In this document: positions 54,818 to 63,923 of the stretch, one piece after another
Numbering within the stretch: position 1 is the stretch's first letter
Layout: each line of letters starts with the position of its first letter
Source of the DNA: Pseudomonas asplenii
GTDB lineage: Bacteria > Pseudomonadota > Gammaproteobacteria > Pseudomonadales > Pseudomonadaceae
Length of the DNA: 64,000 nucleotides
Direction: 5' to 3'
Assembly (NCBI RefSeq): GCF_001293465.1
Contig: NZ_JSYZ01000001.1
Location: forward strand, 90,717 to 154,716
Made by a program: the position numbers and the translations under genes
Notes under the pieces: generated by a model
The model's database searches: none
What the model saw: only the letters and a program-made list of their open reading frames with translations
Told to the model about the DNA's origin: nothing

Positions 54818-55864
54818 ATGTCCGACCGCCTGACCCTGCTGCGTCCCGACGACTGGCATATCCATCTTCGCGATGGTGCTGCGTTACCCCACACTGTTGC
54901 GGATGTTGCGCGCACCTTTGGTCGCGCCATCATCATGCCAAACCTGGTGCCACCGGTACGCGATGCCGACGAAGCCGACGCCTATCGCCAGCGCATTCTC
55001 GCGGCGCGGCCGGCCGGCAGCCGTTTCGAGCCGCTGATGGTGCTCTACCTCACCGACCGCACCCAACCCGAGCAGATCCGCGCCGCCAAGGCCAGTGGTT
55101 TCGTCTACGCGGCCAAGCTGTACCCGGCTGGCGCGACCACCAACTCGGACTCCGGCGTGACCAGCGTGGACAAGATCTTCCCCGTCCTGGAGGCCATGGC
55201 CGAAGTCGGCATGCCGCTGCTGGTGCACGGTGAAGTGACCCGTAGCGAGGTCGACGTGTTCGACCGCGAGAAACAATTCATCGACGAGCACATGAGTCGT
55301 GTGGTCGAGCGCTTCCCGACGCTGAAGGTGGTGTTCGAGCACATCACCACGGCCGACGCGGTCCAGTTCGTCAACGCGGCGTCGGGCAACGTCGGCGCGA
55401 CCATCACCGCCCACCACCTGCTGTACAACCGCAACCACATGCTGGTGGGTGGCATTCGGCCGCATTACTACTGCCTGCCGATCCTCAAGCGCAATACGCA
55501 CCAGTCGGCCCTGCTCGACGCCGCCACCAGCGGCAGCGAGAAGTTCTTCCTCGGCACCGACTCGGCGCCCCACGCCCAGCACGCCAAGGAAGCCGCCTGC
55601 GGCTGCGCCGGTTGCTACACCGCCTATGCGGCCATCGAGCTGTATGCCGAGGCGTTCGAGCAGCGTAATGCCCTGGACAAGCTCGAAGGGTTTGCCAGCC
55701 TGCACGGCCCGCGCTTCTACGGCCTGGCGCCGAACAGCGAGCGCATCACCCTGGTTCGCGAAGAGTGGACCGCCCCCGCCAGCCTGCCGTTTGGCGAGCT
55801 GTCCGTGATCCCGCTGCGCGCCGGTGAAAAACTGCGCTGGCGCCTGCTGGAGGAAACCCTGTGA
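54818..55864 (+). CDS. pyrC: PyrC, dihydroorotase
   Basis: The 348-residue class II dihydroorotase of pyrimidine synthesis has the first metal site [13 protein letters not shown], the carbamylated Lys in [13 protein letters not shown], and metal-ligand His in LLVHGEV and VVFEHITT. The catalytic Asp is in [13 protein letters not shown]. The start is ATG 54818, before [14 protein letters not shown]; the frame upstream is not conserved-looking. Its stop overlaps the rnt start (GTGA). Confidence 0.98.
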   Translation: MSDRLTLLRPDDWHIHLRDGAALPHTVADVARTFGRAIIMPNLVPPVRDADEADAYRQRILAARPAGSRFEPLMVLYLTDRTQPEQIRAAKASGFVYAAKLYPAGATTNSDSGVTSVDKIFPVLEAMAEVGMPLLVHGEVTRSEVDVFDREKQFIDEHMSRVVERFPTLKVVFEHITTADAVQFVNAASGNVGATITAHHLLYNRNHMLVGGIRPHYYCLPILKRNTHQSALLDAATSGSEKFFLGTDSAPHAQHAKEAACGCAGCYTAYAAIELYAEAFEQRNALDKLEGFASLHGPRFYGLAPNSERITLVREEWTAPASLPFGELSVIPLRAGEKLRWRLLEETL

Positions 55865-56538
55865 GTGATGATCATTTCGACGACGAACTGGAAGGCAACG
55901 GTGCTTCAGGTGGCCCCCGCCACCCGATGGCCGCACGCTTTCGCGGCTACCTGCCAGTGGTCGTCGACGTAGAGACCGGTGGCTTCAACGCCGCCACCGA
56001 CGCCCTGCTGGAAATCGCCGCGACCACCATCGGCATGGACGAAGATGGCTTCGTGTTCCCCGAGCACACCTACTTCTTCCGGGTCGAGCCGTTCGAAGGT
56101 GCCAACATCGAGGCGGCGGCCCTGGAGTTCACCGGGATCAAGCTCGATCACCCGCTGCGCATGGCGGTCAGCGAGGAAACCGCGCTGACCGACATCTTCC
56201 GCGGCGTACGCAAGGCACTCAAGGCCAACGGTTGCAAGCGGGCGATCCTGGTCGGCCACAACAGCAGCTTCGACCTCGGCTTCCTCAACGCCGCCGTGGC
56301 GCGCCTGGACATGAAGCGCAACCCGTTTCACCCGTTCTCCAGCTTCGACACCGCCAGCCTGGCCGGCCTCGCCTACGGCCAGACCGTACTGGCCAAGGCC
56401 TGCCAGGCCGCCGGTATCGATTTCGATGGTCGCGAGGCCCACTCGGCGCGCTACGACACCGAGAAGACCGCCGAGCTGTTCTGCGGCATCGTCAACCGCT
56501 GGAAGGAAATGGGCGGCTGGGAAGACTTCAACGACTGA
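55861..56538 (+). CDS. rnt: Rnt, ribonuclease T
   Basis: The 225-residue DEDDh 3'-5' exonuclease is used in tRNA and 5S/23S rRNA 3' end maturation. It has Exo [21 protein letters not shown], Exo [19 protein letters not shown] and Exo [17 protein letters not shown] with the general-base His. It starts with GTG inside the pyrC stop, so translation is coupled. A strong terminator follows. Confidence 0.97.
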   Translation: MSDDHFDDELEGNGASGGPRHPMAARFRGYLPVVVDVETGGFNAATDALLEIAATTIGMDEDGFVFPEHTYFFRVEPFEGANIEAAALEFTGIKLDHPLRMAVSEETALTDIFRGVRKALKANGCKRAILVGHNSSFDLGFLNAAVARLDMKRNPFHPFSSFDTASLAGLAYGQTVLAKACQAAGIDFDGREAHSARYDTEKTAELFCGIVNRWKEMGGWEDFND

Positions 56539-56564
56539 TCCCGCCCGAACGAATCGCGCCCATG

Positions 56565-56593
56565 AAAAAACCGGCCCTGAGGCCGGTTTTTTT
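56565..56593. terminator. Terminator between rnt and peroxiredoxin gene
   Basis: AAAAAACCGGCC at 56565-56576 pairs with GGCCGGTTTTTTT at 56581-56593, usable in both directions. Confidence 0.9.
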
Positions 56594-56610
56594 GTCCGTG
56601 AAGCGGCGGC

Positions 56611-57213
56611 TTACAGCTTGCCGGCGTTCTCGGTCAGGTAGGCGGCAACGCCTTCTGGCGAGGCGTTCATGCCCTTGTCGCCTTTTTTCCAGTTGGCTGG
56701 GCAGACTTCGCCGTGCTCTTCGTGGAACTGCAGGGCGTCGACCAGACGGATCAGCTCTTCCATGTTACGGCCCAGTGGCAGGTCGTTGACGATCTGCGAG
56801 CGGACGATGCCCTTGTCGTCGATCAGGAAGGCGCCACGGAAAGCCACGCCGCCTTCGGACTCGACGTCGTAGGCCTGGGCGATTTCGTGCTTCAGGTCGG
56901 CAGCCATGGTGTACTTGACCTTGCCGATGCCGCCGTCGTTGATGGCGGTGTTGCGCCAGGCGTTGTGGGTGAAGTGCGAGTCGATGGACACGGCAACCAC
57001 TTCGACGTTACGCGCCTGGAAGTCCGCCATGCGGTGGTCCAGGGCGATCAGCTCGGATGGGCAGACGAAGGTGAAGTCCAGCGGGTAGAAGAACACCAGG
57101 CCGTATTTGCCCTTGATGGCCGAGGACAGGGTGAAGCTGTCGACGATTTCGCCATTGCCCAGTACGGCCGGCACGGTGAAGTCGGGGGCTGGTTTGCCTA
57201 CGAGTACGCTCAT
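56611..57213 (-). CDS. Typical 2-Cys peroxiredoxin (AhpC/TSA family)
   Basis: The 200-residue thiol peroxidase has the peroxidatic Cys in FYPLDFTFVCPSELIAL. The resolving Cys is in HGEVCPANWKKG near the C terminus, followed by a YF-like tail region. It reduces H2O2 and organic peroxides. The homologue at the same place in P. aeruginosa lies between rnt and bfd. The start at ATG 57211-57213 follows AGGAGATATCC. Divergence from bfd links peroxide defence with iron storage. Confidence 0.95.
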   Translation of the reverse strand: MSVLVGKPAPDFTVPAVLGNGEIVDSFTLSSAIKGKYGLVFFYPLDFTFVCPSELIALDHRMADFQARNVEVVAVSIDSHFTHNAWRNTAINDGGIGKVKYTMAADLKHEIAQAYDVESEGGVAFRGAFLIDDKGIVRSQIVNDLPLGRNMEELIRLVDALQFHEEHGEVCPANWKKGDKGMNASPEGVAAYLTENAGKL

Positions 57214-57504
57214 TGGATATCTCCTGGTGATAGTCACGTTCAGAACGAGGTCGGTGCAAGGATGCCCCCTTTAAGCGACAAGCCTATGACGCGACGACCT
57301 CGTGTCCTTGGAACCCACCATCATACACCGCGTTTTTTGACGCTCCTAAACGGTTTTTGCAAGGCCGTCCCCTTATGGCCCGCACGCCATTCGTCAGACG
57401 GTATTCGAATCGCCGAAATGCCCGCCCAAACCACTTTGACAATCATTCTCGTTAACATTAAGATCAACGGCAATCGAGTTCCAACCAGCGACGGTTCCCA
57501 CCCT
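57214..57504. promoter_or_regulatory. Divergent region with Fur-like box and promoter of bfd
   Basis: GACAATCATTCTCGTTAAC at 57438-57456 matches 13 of 19 bases of the Fur consensus. It overlaps a plausible promoter with TTGACA at 57436-57441, 17 bases, and TAAGAT at 57459-57464. Iron-repressed bfd is known in other bacteria and fits its role in releasing iron from bacterioferritin. Confidence 0.65.
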
Positions 57505-57723
57505 ATGTACGTTTGCCTCTGCAATGGCGTTACCGACGGACAAATCCGCGATGCGATCTTCGAAGGCTGCTGCAGCTACCGTGAAGTACGCCAGGCGACC
57601 GGCGTTGCCAGCCAATGCGGCAAGTGTGCCTGCCTGGCCAAGCAGGTGGTGCGTGAAACGCTGACCGAACTGCAAAGCAGCCAGGCCGCCCTGCCCTATG
57701 CCGTAGAATTTTCTGCCGCATAA
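57505..57723 (+). CDS. bfd: Bfd, bacterioferritin-associated [2Fe-2S] ferredoxin
   Basis: The 72-residue protein has the four cluster Cys in YVCLCNGVTDGQI and SQCGKCACLAKQ. It delivers electrons to heme in bacterioferritin so that stored Fe3+ is released as Fe2+ when iron is scarce. It sits between an upstream Fur-like box and a terminator, then bfr. Separate control of bfd (iron-poor) and bfr (iron-rich) is expected. Confidence 0.97.
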   Translation: MYVCLCNGVTDGQIRDAIFEGCCSYREVRQATGVASQCGKCACLAKQVVRETLTELQSSQAALPYAVEFSAA

Positions 57724-57740
57724 AACAGCGAATTTTAAGG

Positions 57741-57767
57741 AACCGGACTTAGTGTCCGGTTTTTTAT
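57741..57767 (+). terminator. Terminator between bfd and bfr
   Basis: AACCGGAC at 57740-57748 pairs with GTCCGGTT at 57754-57761, followed by TTTTT. It separates the two iron-storage genes transcriptionally. Confidence 0.85.
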
Positions 57768-57922
57768 GTCCGCAATTCAATTGCTTAGCGGCATAACGCA
57801 GAATAAAAACATTCTTATTCCGATTAATTTTTATATATTATTCAATAACTTAGGTTTGACACTCGAAGTTGCCGGGATCAAACTCCGCCCTATAGACAGC
57901 GATTACAGGGCAGGACCCCATC
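57768..57922 (+). promoter_or_regulatory. AT-rich bfr promoter region with inverted repeat
   Basis: GAATAA (57801-57806) and TTATTC (57815-57820) form an inverted repeat over an 8-base spacer. The segment 57821-57850 is almost all A/T and should hold the -10. I cannot name the regulator. Confidence 0.4.
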
Positions 57923-58396
57923 ATGAAAGGCGATAAAGTAGTCATCCAGCAGCTCAACAAGATCCTTGCCAATGAGCTGATCGCGATCAACCAATACTTC
58001 CTGCACGCGCGGATGTATGAGGACTGGGGCCTGAACAAGCTGGGCAAGCACGAGTACCACGAGTCCATCGATGAGATGAAACACGCGGACAAGCTGATCA
58101 AGCGCATCCTGTTCCTGGAAGGCATCCCTAACGTACAGGATCTGGGCAAGCTGCTCATCGGCGAGCACACCCGGGAAATGCTTGAGTGCGACCTGAGGCT
58201 CGAACGACAAGGCCACAAGGATCTGAAGGAAGCGATTGCCTGCTGCGAGAAACACAATGACTTCGGCAGCCGCGAACTGCTGGAAGATATCCTCGAATCC
58301 GAAGAAGAGCATATCGACTGGCTGGAAACCCAGCTGGGCCTGATCGACAAGATCGGGCTTGAAAACTACCTGCAATCGCAGATGGGCGACGAGTAA
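57923..58396 (+). CDS. bfr: Bacterioferritin (BfrB-type)
   Basis: The 157-residue four-helix ferritin forms a 24-mer and stores iron, with heme bound at Met52 (DEMKHADK) and ferroxidase ligands Glu18, Glu51, His54. The later pair lies in [11 protein letters not shown]. Only one bfr is present in the window, and the pairing with bfd matches the P. aeruginosa BfrB-Bfd system. Confidence 0.97.
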   Translation: MKGDKVVIQQLNKILANELIAINQYFLHARMYEDWGLNKLGKHEYHESIDEMKHADKLIKRILFLEGIPNVQDLGKLLIGEHTREMLECDLRLERQGHKDLKEAIACCEKHNDFGSRELLEDILESEEEHIDWLETQLGLIDKIGLENYLQSQMGDE

Positions 58397-58406
58397 AAAC
58401 GTCACC

Positions 58407-58450
58407 CAATAAAAAGCCCCGCCCTCTTGTCGAGAGGCGGGGCTTTTTAT
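58407..58450. terminator. Strong bidirectional terminator between bfr and grxD
   Basis: A long stem runs from 58407 to about 58425 (AATAAAAAGCCCCGCC part) and pairs with about 58432-58450 (GGCGGGGCTTTTTATT part). It serves bfr and may serve grxD. Confidence 0.9.
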
Positions 58451-58527
58451 TGGGCGTCAGAAACGGTGCGGTCAGGGCTTGCTCGCCAAGCGGCTGGCTT
58501 CGGCAAGCCCGACGCCGCAACCGCCGA

Positions 58528-58866
58528 TCAGGCCTCGGTCTTGGCCGCGGCTTTCTGGGCAGCGTCCTTGATCAGGGTCTGCAGTTCGCCGTTGGCGAAC
58601 ATCTCGGCCATGATGTCGCTGCCGCCGACCAGCTCACCGGCTACCCACAGCTGCGGGAAGGTCGGCCAGTTGGCGTACTTGGGCAGGTTGGCGCGGATTT
58701 CCGGGTTCTGCAGGATGTCCACGTAGGCGAACTTCTCGCCACAACCCATGACCGCCTGCGCGGCTTTCGCGGAGAAGCCACACTGAGGGGCATTCGGCGA
58801 GCCTTTCATGTAAAGCAGAATGGTGTTGTTGGCAATCTGCTCTTTAATCGTTTCGATGATATCCAT
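58528..58866 (-). CDS. grxD: GrxD, monothiol glutaredoxin
   Basis: The 112-residue monothiol glutaredoxin has the CGFS active site (SPNAPQCGFSAKAAQ), the WPTFPQLWVAGELVGG cis-Pro and glutathione-binding segment, and a short Ala/Lys tail. Glutaredoxin-4-type proteins bind a [2Fe-2S] cluster with BolA partners and work in Fe-S delivery and iron sensing. That matches its place beside bfd and bfr. ATG 58864-58866 is the start. Confidence 0.96.
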   Translation of the reverse strand: MDIIETIKEQIANNTILLYMKGSPNAPQCGFSAKAAQAVMGCGEKFAYVDILQNPEIRANLPKYANWPTFPQLWVAGELVGGSDIMAEMFANGELQTLIKDAAQKAAAKTEA

Positions 58867-59001
58867 GGAACACCTCGGCAAAAACTTTCCGACTCGGTTG
58901 TCGGCACGGTGAGGCATTGTATCGGAAAGCCGAGCGCGCTGCTCGGTCTCCCCGATGATAATCGCATGAGCCTGGCCGCCTGCGGCCAGACAGCACAGCC
59001 C

Positions 59002-61107
59002 TCAAGCCGCGACCACCCGTACCGGTACGCCATTCAACGCCGCATTGCCCGATACCCGGTCCACCTGCCGCTCATCGGTCAGGTCATTGGCGCTGGAGCC
59101 CGGCTGGCCGCTGGCGATCGCCATCTGCACGCCCGGTCGCGCATGCCCCCAGCCATGGGGCAGGCTCACCACCCCCGGCATCATCTCGACGCTGGCAACC
59201 ACCTCGACCTCGATCGTCCCGACCCGTGAACTGACCCGCACCCGCTGCCCGTCTTCGAGCCTGCGGCTGGCCAGGTCATCCGGGTGCATCAGCAACTGGT
59301 GCCGCGGCTTGCCCTTCACCAGGCGATGGTAGTTGTGCATCCAGGAGTTGTTGCTGCGCACATGGCGGCGCCCGATCATCAACAACTCCCCCGCCTGCGG
59401 CAGCTGTTGCGCGGCAAAACGCTCCAGGTCGGCGAGAATTTCCGGTGGCGCGGCCCGAACACGCTGGTCGGGTGTCTTCAAGCGCTTGCCGAGGTTGGGC
59501 CTGAGCGCGCCAAGGTCGAGCCCGTGGGGGTGCTCGGCGAGCCGCTGTACCGACAGTTTGTACTCGGAGCCGTCGCCATAGCGCCCCAGGCGCAGGCCCA
59601 TGTCGATCATCTGCGCCGGTGGCAGCGTCGGCTTCAGCTCCTTGCCGGTACGGGCGGCAAACGCCCTGGCCAGGCCAACGAAGATCTCCCAGTCATGCAG
59701 GGCCCCTTCGGGCTTGGCCAGGATCGCCCGATTGAAGCGCGTGACGTTACGTACGGCGAACAGGTTGAACGTGGTGTCGTAGTGATCGTTCTCCAACGCC
59801 GAGGTCGACGGCAGGATCAGATCGGCGTACCGGGTGGTCTCGTTGATGTACAGGTCGATGCTGACCATGAACTCCAGACCGGCGAGCGCCTGTTCCAGCT
59901 GTCGGCCATTGGGCGTCGACAGCACCGGGTTGCCGGCCACCGTCACCAGTGCCCGCACCTGCCCTTCGCCGGGCGTGAGCATTTCCTCGGCCAGCGCCGA
60001 TACCGGCAACTCACCGCCATACTCCGGCAAGCCGGAAACCCGGCTCTGCCAACGATTGAAATGCCCGCCGCCGGTGGAGGCCACCAGATCCAGCGCCGGC
60101 TCGGTGCACAAGGCACCACCCACCCGGTCGAGATTGCCGGTCACCAGGTTGAGCAGTTGCACCAGCCAATGACAGAGAGTGCCGAAGGCCTGGGTGGAAA
60201 CGCCCATCCGCCCATAGCAGACCGCCTTGTCCGCCGCGGCGAAATCCCGCGCCAACTGCCGGATCTGCTCGGCGGGGATGGCGCACAGCGGGCTCATCGC
60301 CTGCGCCGTGAACGGCGCCACTGCGGCCCGCACCTCATCCAGGCCGTCCACCGGCAGATGGCTGCCACGGGTCAGGCCTTCCTCGAACAACGTGTTGAGC
60401 AGACCGAAAAGCAAGGCCGCATCGCCCCCCGGACGCACGAACAGGTGCTGGTCGGCGATGGCTGCGGTTTCACTGCGCCGCGGATCGACCACCACCAGCC
60501 TGCCGCCACGCGCCTGGATCGCCTTCAGGCGCTTCTCCACATCGGGCACGGTCATGATGCTGCCGTTGGAGGCCAATGGATTGCCACCGAGAATCAGCAT
60601 GAAGTCGGTGTGATCGATGTCGGGAATCGGCAGCAGCAGTCCGTGGCCGTACATCAGGTAACTGCTCAGGTGCTGCGGCAACTGGTCGACCGAAGTCGCG
60701 GAGAAGCGGTTGCGGGTCTTGAGCAGCCCGAGGAAGTAGTTGCTGTGGGTCATCAGCCCGTAGTTATGCACACTCGGGTTGCCCTGGTAGGTCGCCACGG
60801 CATTCGGCCCATGCTGTTGCTGGATCGCGGCCAGGCGCTCGGCCACCAGGTCGAAGGCCTGCTCCCAGCCGATCGGCTGCCATTGCTCACCCACCCTCAG
60901 CATCGGCTGGCGAAGGCGATCAGGGTCGTTCTGGATATCCTGCAACGCCACCGCCTTGGGGCAGATATGACCACGACTGAACGTGTCCAGGGCATCCCCC
61001 TTGATCGAGGTGATTTGAACCTGATCGGCAGTGGTGGTGGTTTCGATGGTCAGGCCGCAAATGGCTTCGCACAGATGGCAGGCACGGTGGTGAAGAGTCT
61101 TGGTCAT
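59002..61107 (-). CDS. Molybdopterin-dependent oxidoreductase (formate-dehydrogenase/BisC-like)
   Basis: The 701-residue protein has an N-terminal [4Fe-4S] motif (C10-x2-C13-x3-C17 and C49 in HICPKA), then bis-MGD domains (LGGNPLASNGSIMTVPDVEK, LILPSTSALENDHYDT). The C-terminal dinucleotide-binding domain contains RRHVRSNNSWMHNYHRLVKG. There is no Tat signal, so it is probably cytoplasmic. The substrate is unknown; Ser, Cys or Sec as molybdenum ligand cannot be settled by eye. No partner subunit gene lies nearby. Confidence 0.88.
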   Translation of the reverse strand: MTKTLHHRACHLCEAICGLTIETTTTADQVQITSIKGDALDTFSRGHICPKAVALQDIQNDPDRLRQPMLRVGEQWQPIGWEQAFDLVAERLAAIQQQHGPNAVATYQGNPSVHNYGLMTHSNYFLGLLKTRNRFSATSVDQLPQHLSSYLMYGHGLLLPIPDIDHTDFMLILGGNPLASNGSIMTVPDVEKRLKAIQARGGRLVVVDPRRSETAAIADQHLFVRPGGDAALLFGLLNTLFEEGLTRGSHLPVDGLDEVRAAVAPFTAQAMSPLCAIPAEQIRQLARDFAAADKAVCYGRMGVSTQAFGTLCHWLVQLLNLVTGNLDRVGGALCTEPALDLVASTGGGHFNRWQSRVSGLPEYGGELPVSALAEEMLTPGEGQVRALVTVAGNPVLSTPNGRQLEQALAGLEFMVSIDLYINETTRYADLILPSTSALENDHYDTTFNLFAVRNVTRFNRAILAKPEGALHDWEIFVGLARAFAARTGKELKPTLPPAQMIDMGLRLGRYGDGSEYKLSVQRLAEHPHGLDLGALRPNLGKRLKTPDQRVRAAPPEILADLERFAAQQLPQAGELLMIGRRHVRSNNSWMHNYHRLVKGKPRHQLLMHPDDLASRRLEDGQRVRVSSRVGTIEVEVVASVEMMPGVVSLPHGWGHARPGVQMAIASGQPGSSANDLTDERQVDRVSGNAALNGVPVRVVAA

Positions 61108-61242
61108 GGCCAGTCTCTGTCTTGTTCTGGGCAGCCCGACAGGCTGCGGAAACAGAACTATGGCCCGTGGCGGACAGGCCTGCCAGCGACGTTCGTCTTG
61201 TGAATCGGGGAGTATCAGGCGAGCCGATGGCGCCTGCGGGGA

Positions 61243-61533
61243 TCAGGACAGGGGCAACCTGGGGGTGGACTGCATCTGGATTTCCTGGACGGTCTGGACC
61301 TGCTCGTGGGCCACCTGCACGCCGGTCAGCTCGCCGATCAAGCGCCAATGTTCGTCGAGGCCGGAGCTGATGGTGGCCATGCGATCGATCATTCGTCGTC
61401 CGGACGCACGCGTGACTTCGTCGTCACTGCGCAACAATTCGAAAGACATTGCGGTCACAGAGGCGGTCATATGCGTCAGCGCCTGTGCAGTCAGCCTTAG
61501 CAATTCCATGAGCTGTTGCTCTTTCGATTCCAT
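61243..61533 (-). CDS. Small helical hypothetical protein
   Basis: I recognise no named family. The 96-residue protein is predicted all-helical with Met-rich amphipathic stretches (LRLTAQALTHMTASVTAMSF, then GRRMIDRMATISSGLDEHWR). There is no signal peptide and no Cys. GAGG lies about 11 bases before ATG 61531-61533. It is transcribed toward the molybdopterin enzyme gene but separated by 135 bases. Confidence 0.6.
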   Translation of the reverse strand: MESKEQQLMELLRLTAQALTHMTASVTAMSFELLRSDDEVTRASGRRMIDRMATISSGLDEHWRLIGELTGVQVAHEQVQTVQEIQMQSTPRLPLS

Positions 61534-61563
61534 TCCAAAGCCTCTGTGTGTCTGCAATGACAC

Positions 61564-61962
61564 ATTTATAACCTAGCCACATAGTTTAGGAAATGTTTCC
61601 GCTTTTGCCTGGCCACGCGAGCATGACCGCAAAAGATTCGACCACCGGTTCAGAAAACGACCCGCAGCCGCCTGCCGCCGCCGCGTCAATTGCCAAAGGC
61701 GGTGGCAGCCGTGTACAAATGGCACATTGCGATTATCGGTACAGGCTTGGAAAACTGTAGCAAAAAGCGCGGAAATAACCCTCGCGCCCTCGCTTCATCA
61801 TTCCAAAACGAAGCCTCCTATTGGTATCACGCGACATTTTCTTATACGATCGCGTCTCCCCCTATTTCGTCGCCCCGTGCGGCTTACGCCGCAGGTCTCA
61901 CCCGTTTTTCCGAAAAACCCGGTTTTGAGCATCTGCGGTCTGTTGCAAAAAGGTAGTCAATG
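61564..61962. promoter_or_regulatory. argF upstream region with candidate promoter
   Basis: This 399-base gap has no credible gene. TTGGTA at 61821-61826, 16 bases, then TATACG at 61843-61848 is the best promoter match (4 of 6 in each half). No clear ArgR operator was found by eye. Confidence 0.4.
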
Positions 61963-62883
61963 ATGAGCGCTAGGAACTTTCTCTCCCTGATGGATTGCAC
62001 GCCCGCTGAACTGGCCGGGCTGATTCGTCGAGGCATCGAGCTGAAGGACCTGCGTGATCGAAGTGTCCTGTTCGAGCCGCTCAAGGGCCGTATTCTCGGG
62101 ATGATCTTCGAGAAATCCTCGACACGTACCCGGGTCTCGTTCGAAGCCGGCATGATCCAGCTGGGCGGCCAGGCGATCTTCCTGTCGCCGCGCGACACCC
62201 AACTGGGCCGTGGCGAGCCCATCGGCGACAGCGCCATCGTGCTGTCGAGCATGCTCGACGTGGTCATGCTGCGCACGTTCAAGCACAGCACCCTGACCGA
62301 GTTCGCCGCCAACTCCCGCGTACCGGTGATCAACGGCCTGTCCGACGAACTGCACCCGTGCCAGTTGCTCGCCGACATGCAGACCTTCCTCGAACATCGC
62401 GGCTCGATCCAGGGCAAGACCGTGACCTGGATCGGCGACGGCAACAACATGTGCAACAGCTACATCGAAGCGGCGATCCAGTTCGACTTCCAACTGCGTA
62501 TCAGTTGCCCCGAAGGCTACGACCCGAGCCCGGCGTTGCTGGCCCAGGCCGGCGAGCGGGTACGCCTGGTCCGCGACCCACGGGAAGCGGTGCGCGGTGC
62601 ACATCTGGTCAGTACCGACGTCTGGACCTCCATGGGCCAGGAAGAGGAAACCGCCAAGCGCCTGGAGCTGTTCGCACCCCTGCAGGTCACCCGTGAACTG
62701 CTCGACCTGGCAGCCCCGGACGTCGTGTTCATGCATTGCCTGCCCGCCCACCGCGGCGAGGAAATCAGCGTCGACCTGCTCGACGACAAGCGCTCGGTCG
62801 CCTGGGACCAGGCCGAGAACCGCCTGCATGCGCAAAAGGCCCTGCTCGAGTTCCTGGTCAAGCCGGCGTACCGCCCTGCATGA
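61963..62883 (+). CDS. argF: ArgF, anabolic ornithine carbamoyltransferase
   Basis: The 306-residue enzyme makes citrulline from ornithine and carbamoyl phosphate. It has the STRTR carbamoyl-phosphate loop ([15 protein letters not shown]), HPCQ ([12 protein letters not shown]), [14 protein letters not shown] and [12 protein letters not shown]. The sequence is of the biosynthetic ArgF type of pseudomonads. The start is ATG 61963 (MSARNFLSL); ATG 61960 is an alternative. It overlaps the next ATPase gene by 4 bases (ATGA). Confidence 0.97.
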   Translation: MSARNFLSLMDCTPAELAGLIRRGIELKDLRDRSVLFEPLKGRILGMIFEKSSTRTRVSFEAGMIQLGGQAIFLSPRDTQLGRGEPIGDSAIVLSSMLDVVMLRTFKHSTLTEFAANSRVPVINGLSDELHPCQLLADMQTFLEHRGSIQGKTVTWIGDGNNMCNSYIEAAIQFDFQLRISCPEGYDPSPALLAQAGERVRLVRDPREAVRGAHLVSTDVWTSMGQEEETAKRLELFAPLQVTRELLDLAAPDVVFMHCLPAHRGEEISVDLLDDKRSVAWDQAENRLHAQKALLEFLVKPAYRPA

Positions 62884-63923
62884 GCCATTCGCTACTGCTG
62901 AATCTGCACGACCTGGCTTGCGGTTATCAGGACCAGCGAGTCGTGCAGAACCTCAACCTGCATCTCAATGCCGGCGACATCGGTTGCCTGCTGGGCCCTT
63001 CGGGTTGCGGCAAGACCACCACGCTGCGCGCCATTGCCGGTTTCGAGCCGGTCCACCAGGGCGAGATCCAGCTGGCCGGCGAGGTCATCTCCAGGGCCGG
63101 TTTCACCCTGGCCCCGGAGAAACGCCGAATCGGCATGGTATTCCAGGACTACGCGCTGTTTCCGCACCTGAGCGTCGCGCAGAACATCGCCTTCGGCATT
63201 CGCAGGCACCCGGACCTGGAGCGGATCACCGCCGAGTTGCTGGAGCTGGTGAACCTCAAGGGCCTGGGCCAGCGTTATCCCCATGAGCTTTCCGGTGGCC
63301 AGCAGCAACGCGTGGCCCTGGCCCGGGCGCTGGCACCGGAGCCGCAGTTGCTGCTGCTCGACGAACCCTTCTCCAACCTCGATGGCGAATTGCGCCGCAA
63401 GCTCAGTCACGAAGTCCGCGACATTCTCAAGCTGCGCGGCACCAGTGCGATCCTGGTCACCCATGATCAGGAAGAGGCCTTCGCCGTCAGCGATCATGTC
63501 GGGGTCTTCAAGGAAGGTCGGCTGGAGCAGTGGGATACGCCCTATAACCTCTATCACGAGCCGGCGTCGCCATTCGTCGCCAGCTTTATCGGCCAGGGCT
63601 ACTTCATCCGCGGGCAGTTGCAGACGCACGAATCGGTGCAGACCGAACTGGGTGTGCTGCGTGGCAACCGCGCCTATGCCTGGCCGGCGGGCACGGCGGT
63701 GGATGTACTGCTGCGCCCGGACGACATCGTCCCGGCGCCGAAAAGTCCGCTGAAGGCGCGGGTCACCAGCAGGACGTTCCTCGGTGCCGCGACCCTCTAT
63801 CGCCTGCAATTGCCCAGTGGCAGCCAATTGGAGTCGATCTTCCCCAGCCATGCCGATCACCAGCCGGGCGAGGAAGTCGGGATCAGCGTGGCCGCCGAGC
63901 ACCTGGTGCTGTTTCAGGCCTAG
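62880..63923 (+). CDS. FbpC/PotA-type ABC transporter ATPase
   Basis: The 347-residue ATPase of the iron(III)/polyamine/sulfate group has Walker [18 protein letters not shown] and Q-loop [15 protein letters not shown]. The signature is [16 protein letters not shown] and the Walker B is [16 protein letters not shown]. The C-terminal ~110 residues are a TOBE-type regulatory domain ([14 protein letters not shown] and [13 protein letters not shown]). It is coupled to argF by an ATGA overlap. No permease or binding protein is in view; they may follow outside the window. The substrate is unknown. Confidence 0.9.
   Translation: MSHSLLLNLHDLACGYQDQRVVQNLNLHLNAGDIGCLLGPSGCGKTTTLRAIAGFEPVHQGEIQLAGEVISRAGFTLAPEKRRIGMVFQDYALFPHLSVAQNIAFGIRRHPDLERITAELLELVNLKGLGQRYPHELSGGQQQRVALARALAPEPQLLLLDEPFSNLDGELRRKLSHEVRDILKLRGTSAILVTHDQEEAFAVSDHVGVFKEGRLEQWDTPYNLYHEPASPFVASFIGQGYFIRGQLQTHESVQTELGVLRGNRAYAWPAGTAVDVLLRPDDIVPAPKSPLKARVTSRTFLGAATLYRLQLPSGSQLESIFPSHADHQPGEEVGISVAAEHLVLFQA

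Noticed and set aside
59284..61203. A 639-codon plus-strand frame opposite the molybdopterin enzyme gene
   Set aside because: Shadow frame; the minus-strand gene has Fe-S and cofactor motifs.
61690..61956. An 88-codon gene upstream of argF
   Set aside because: It overlaps the likely argF promoter, lacks a ribosome site and its end abuts argF only by chance.
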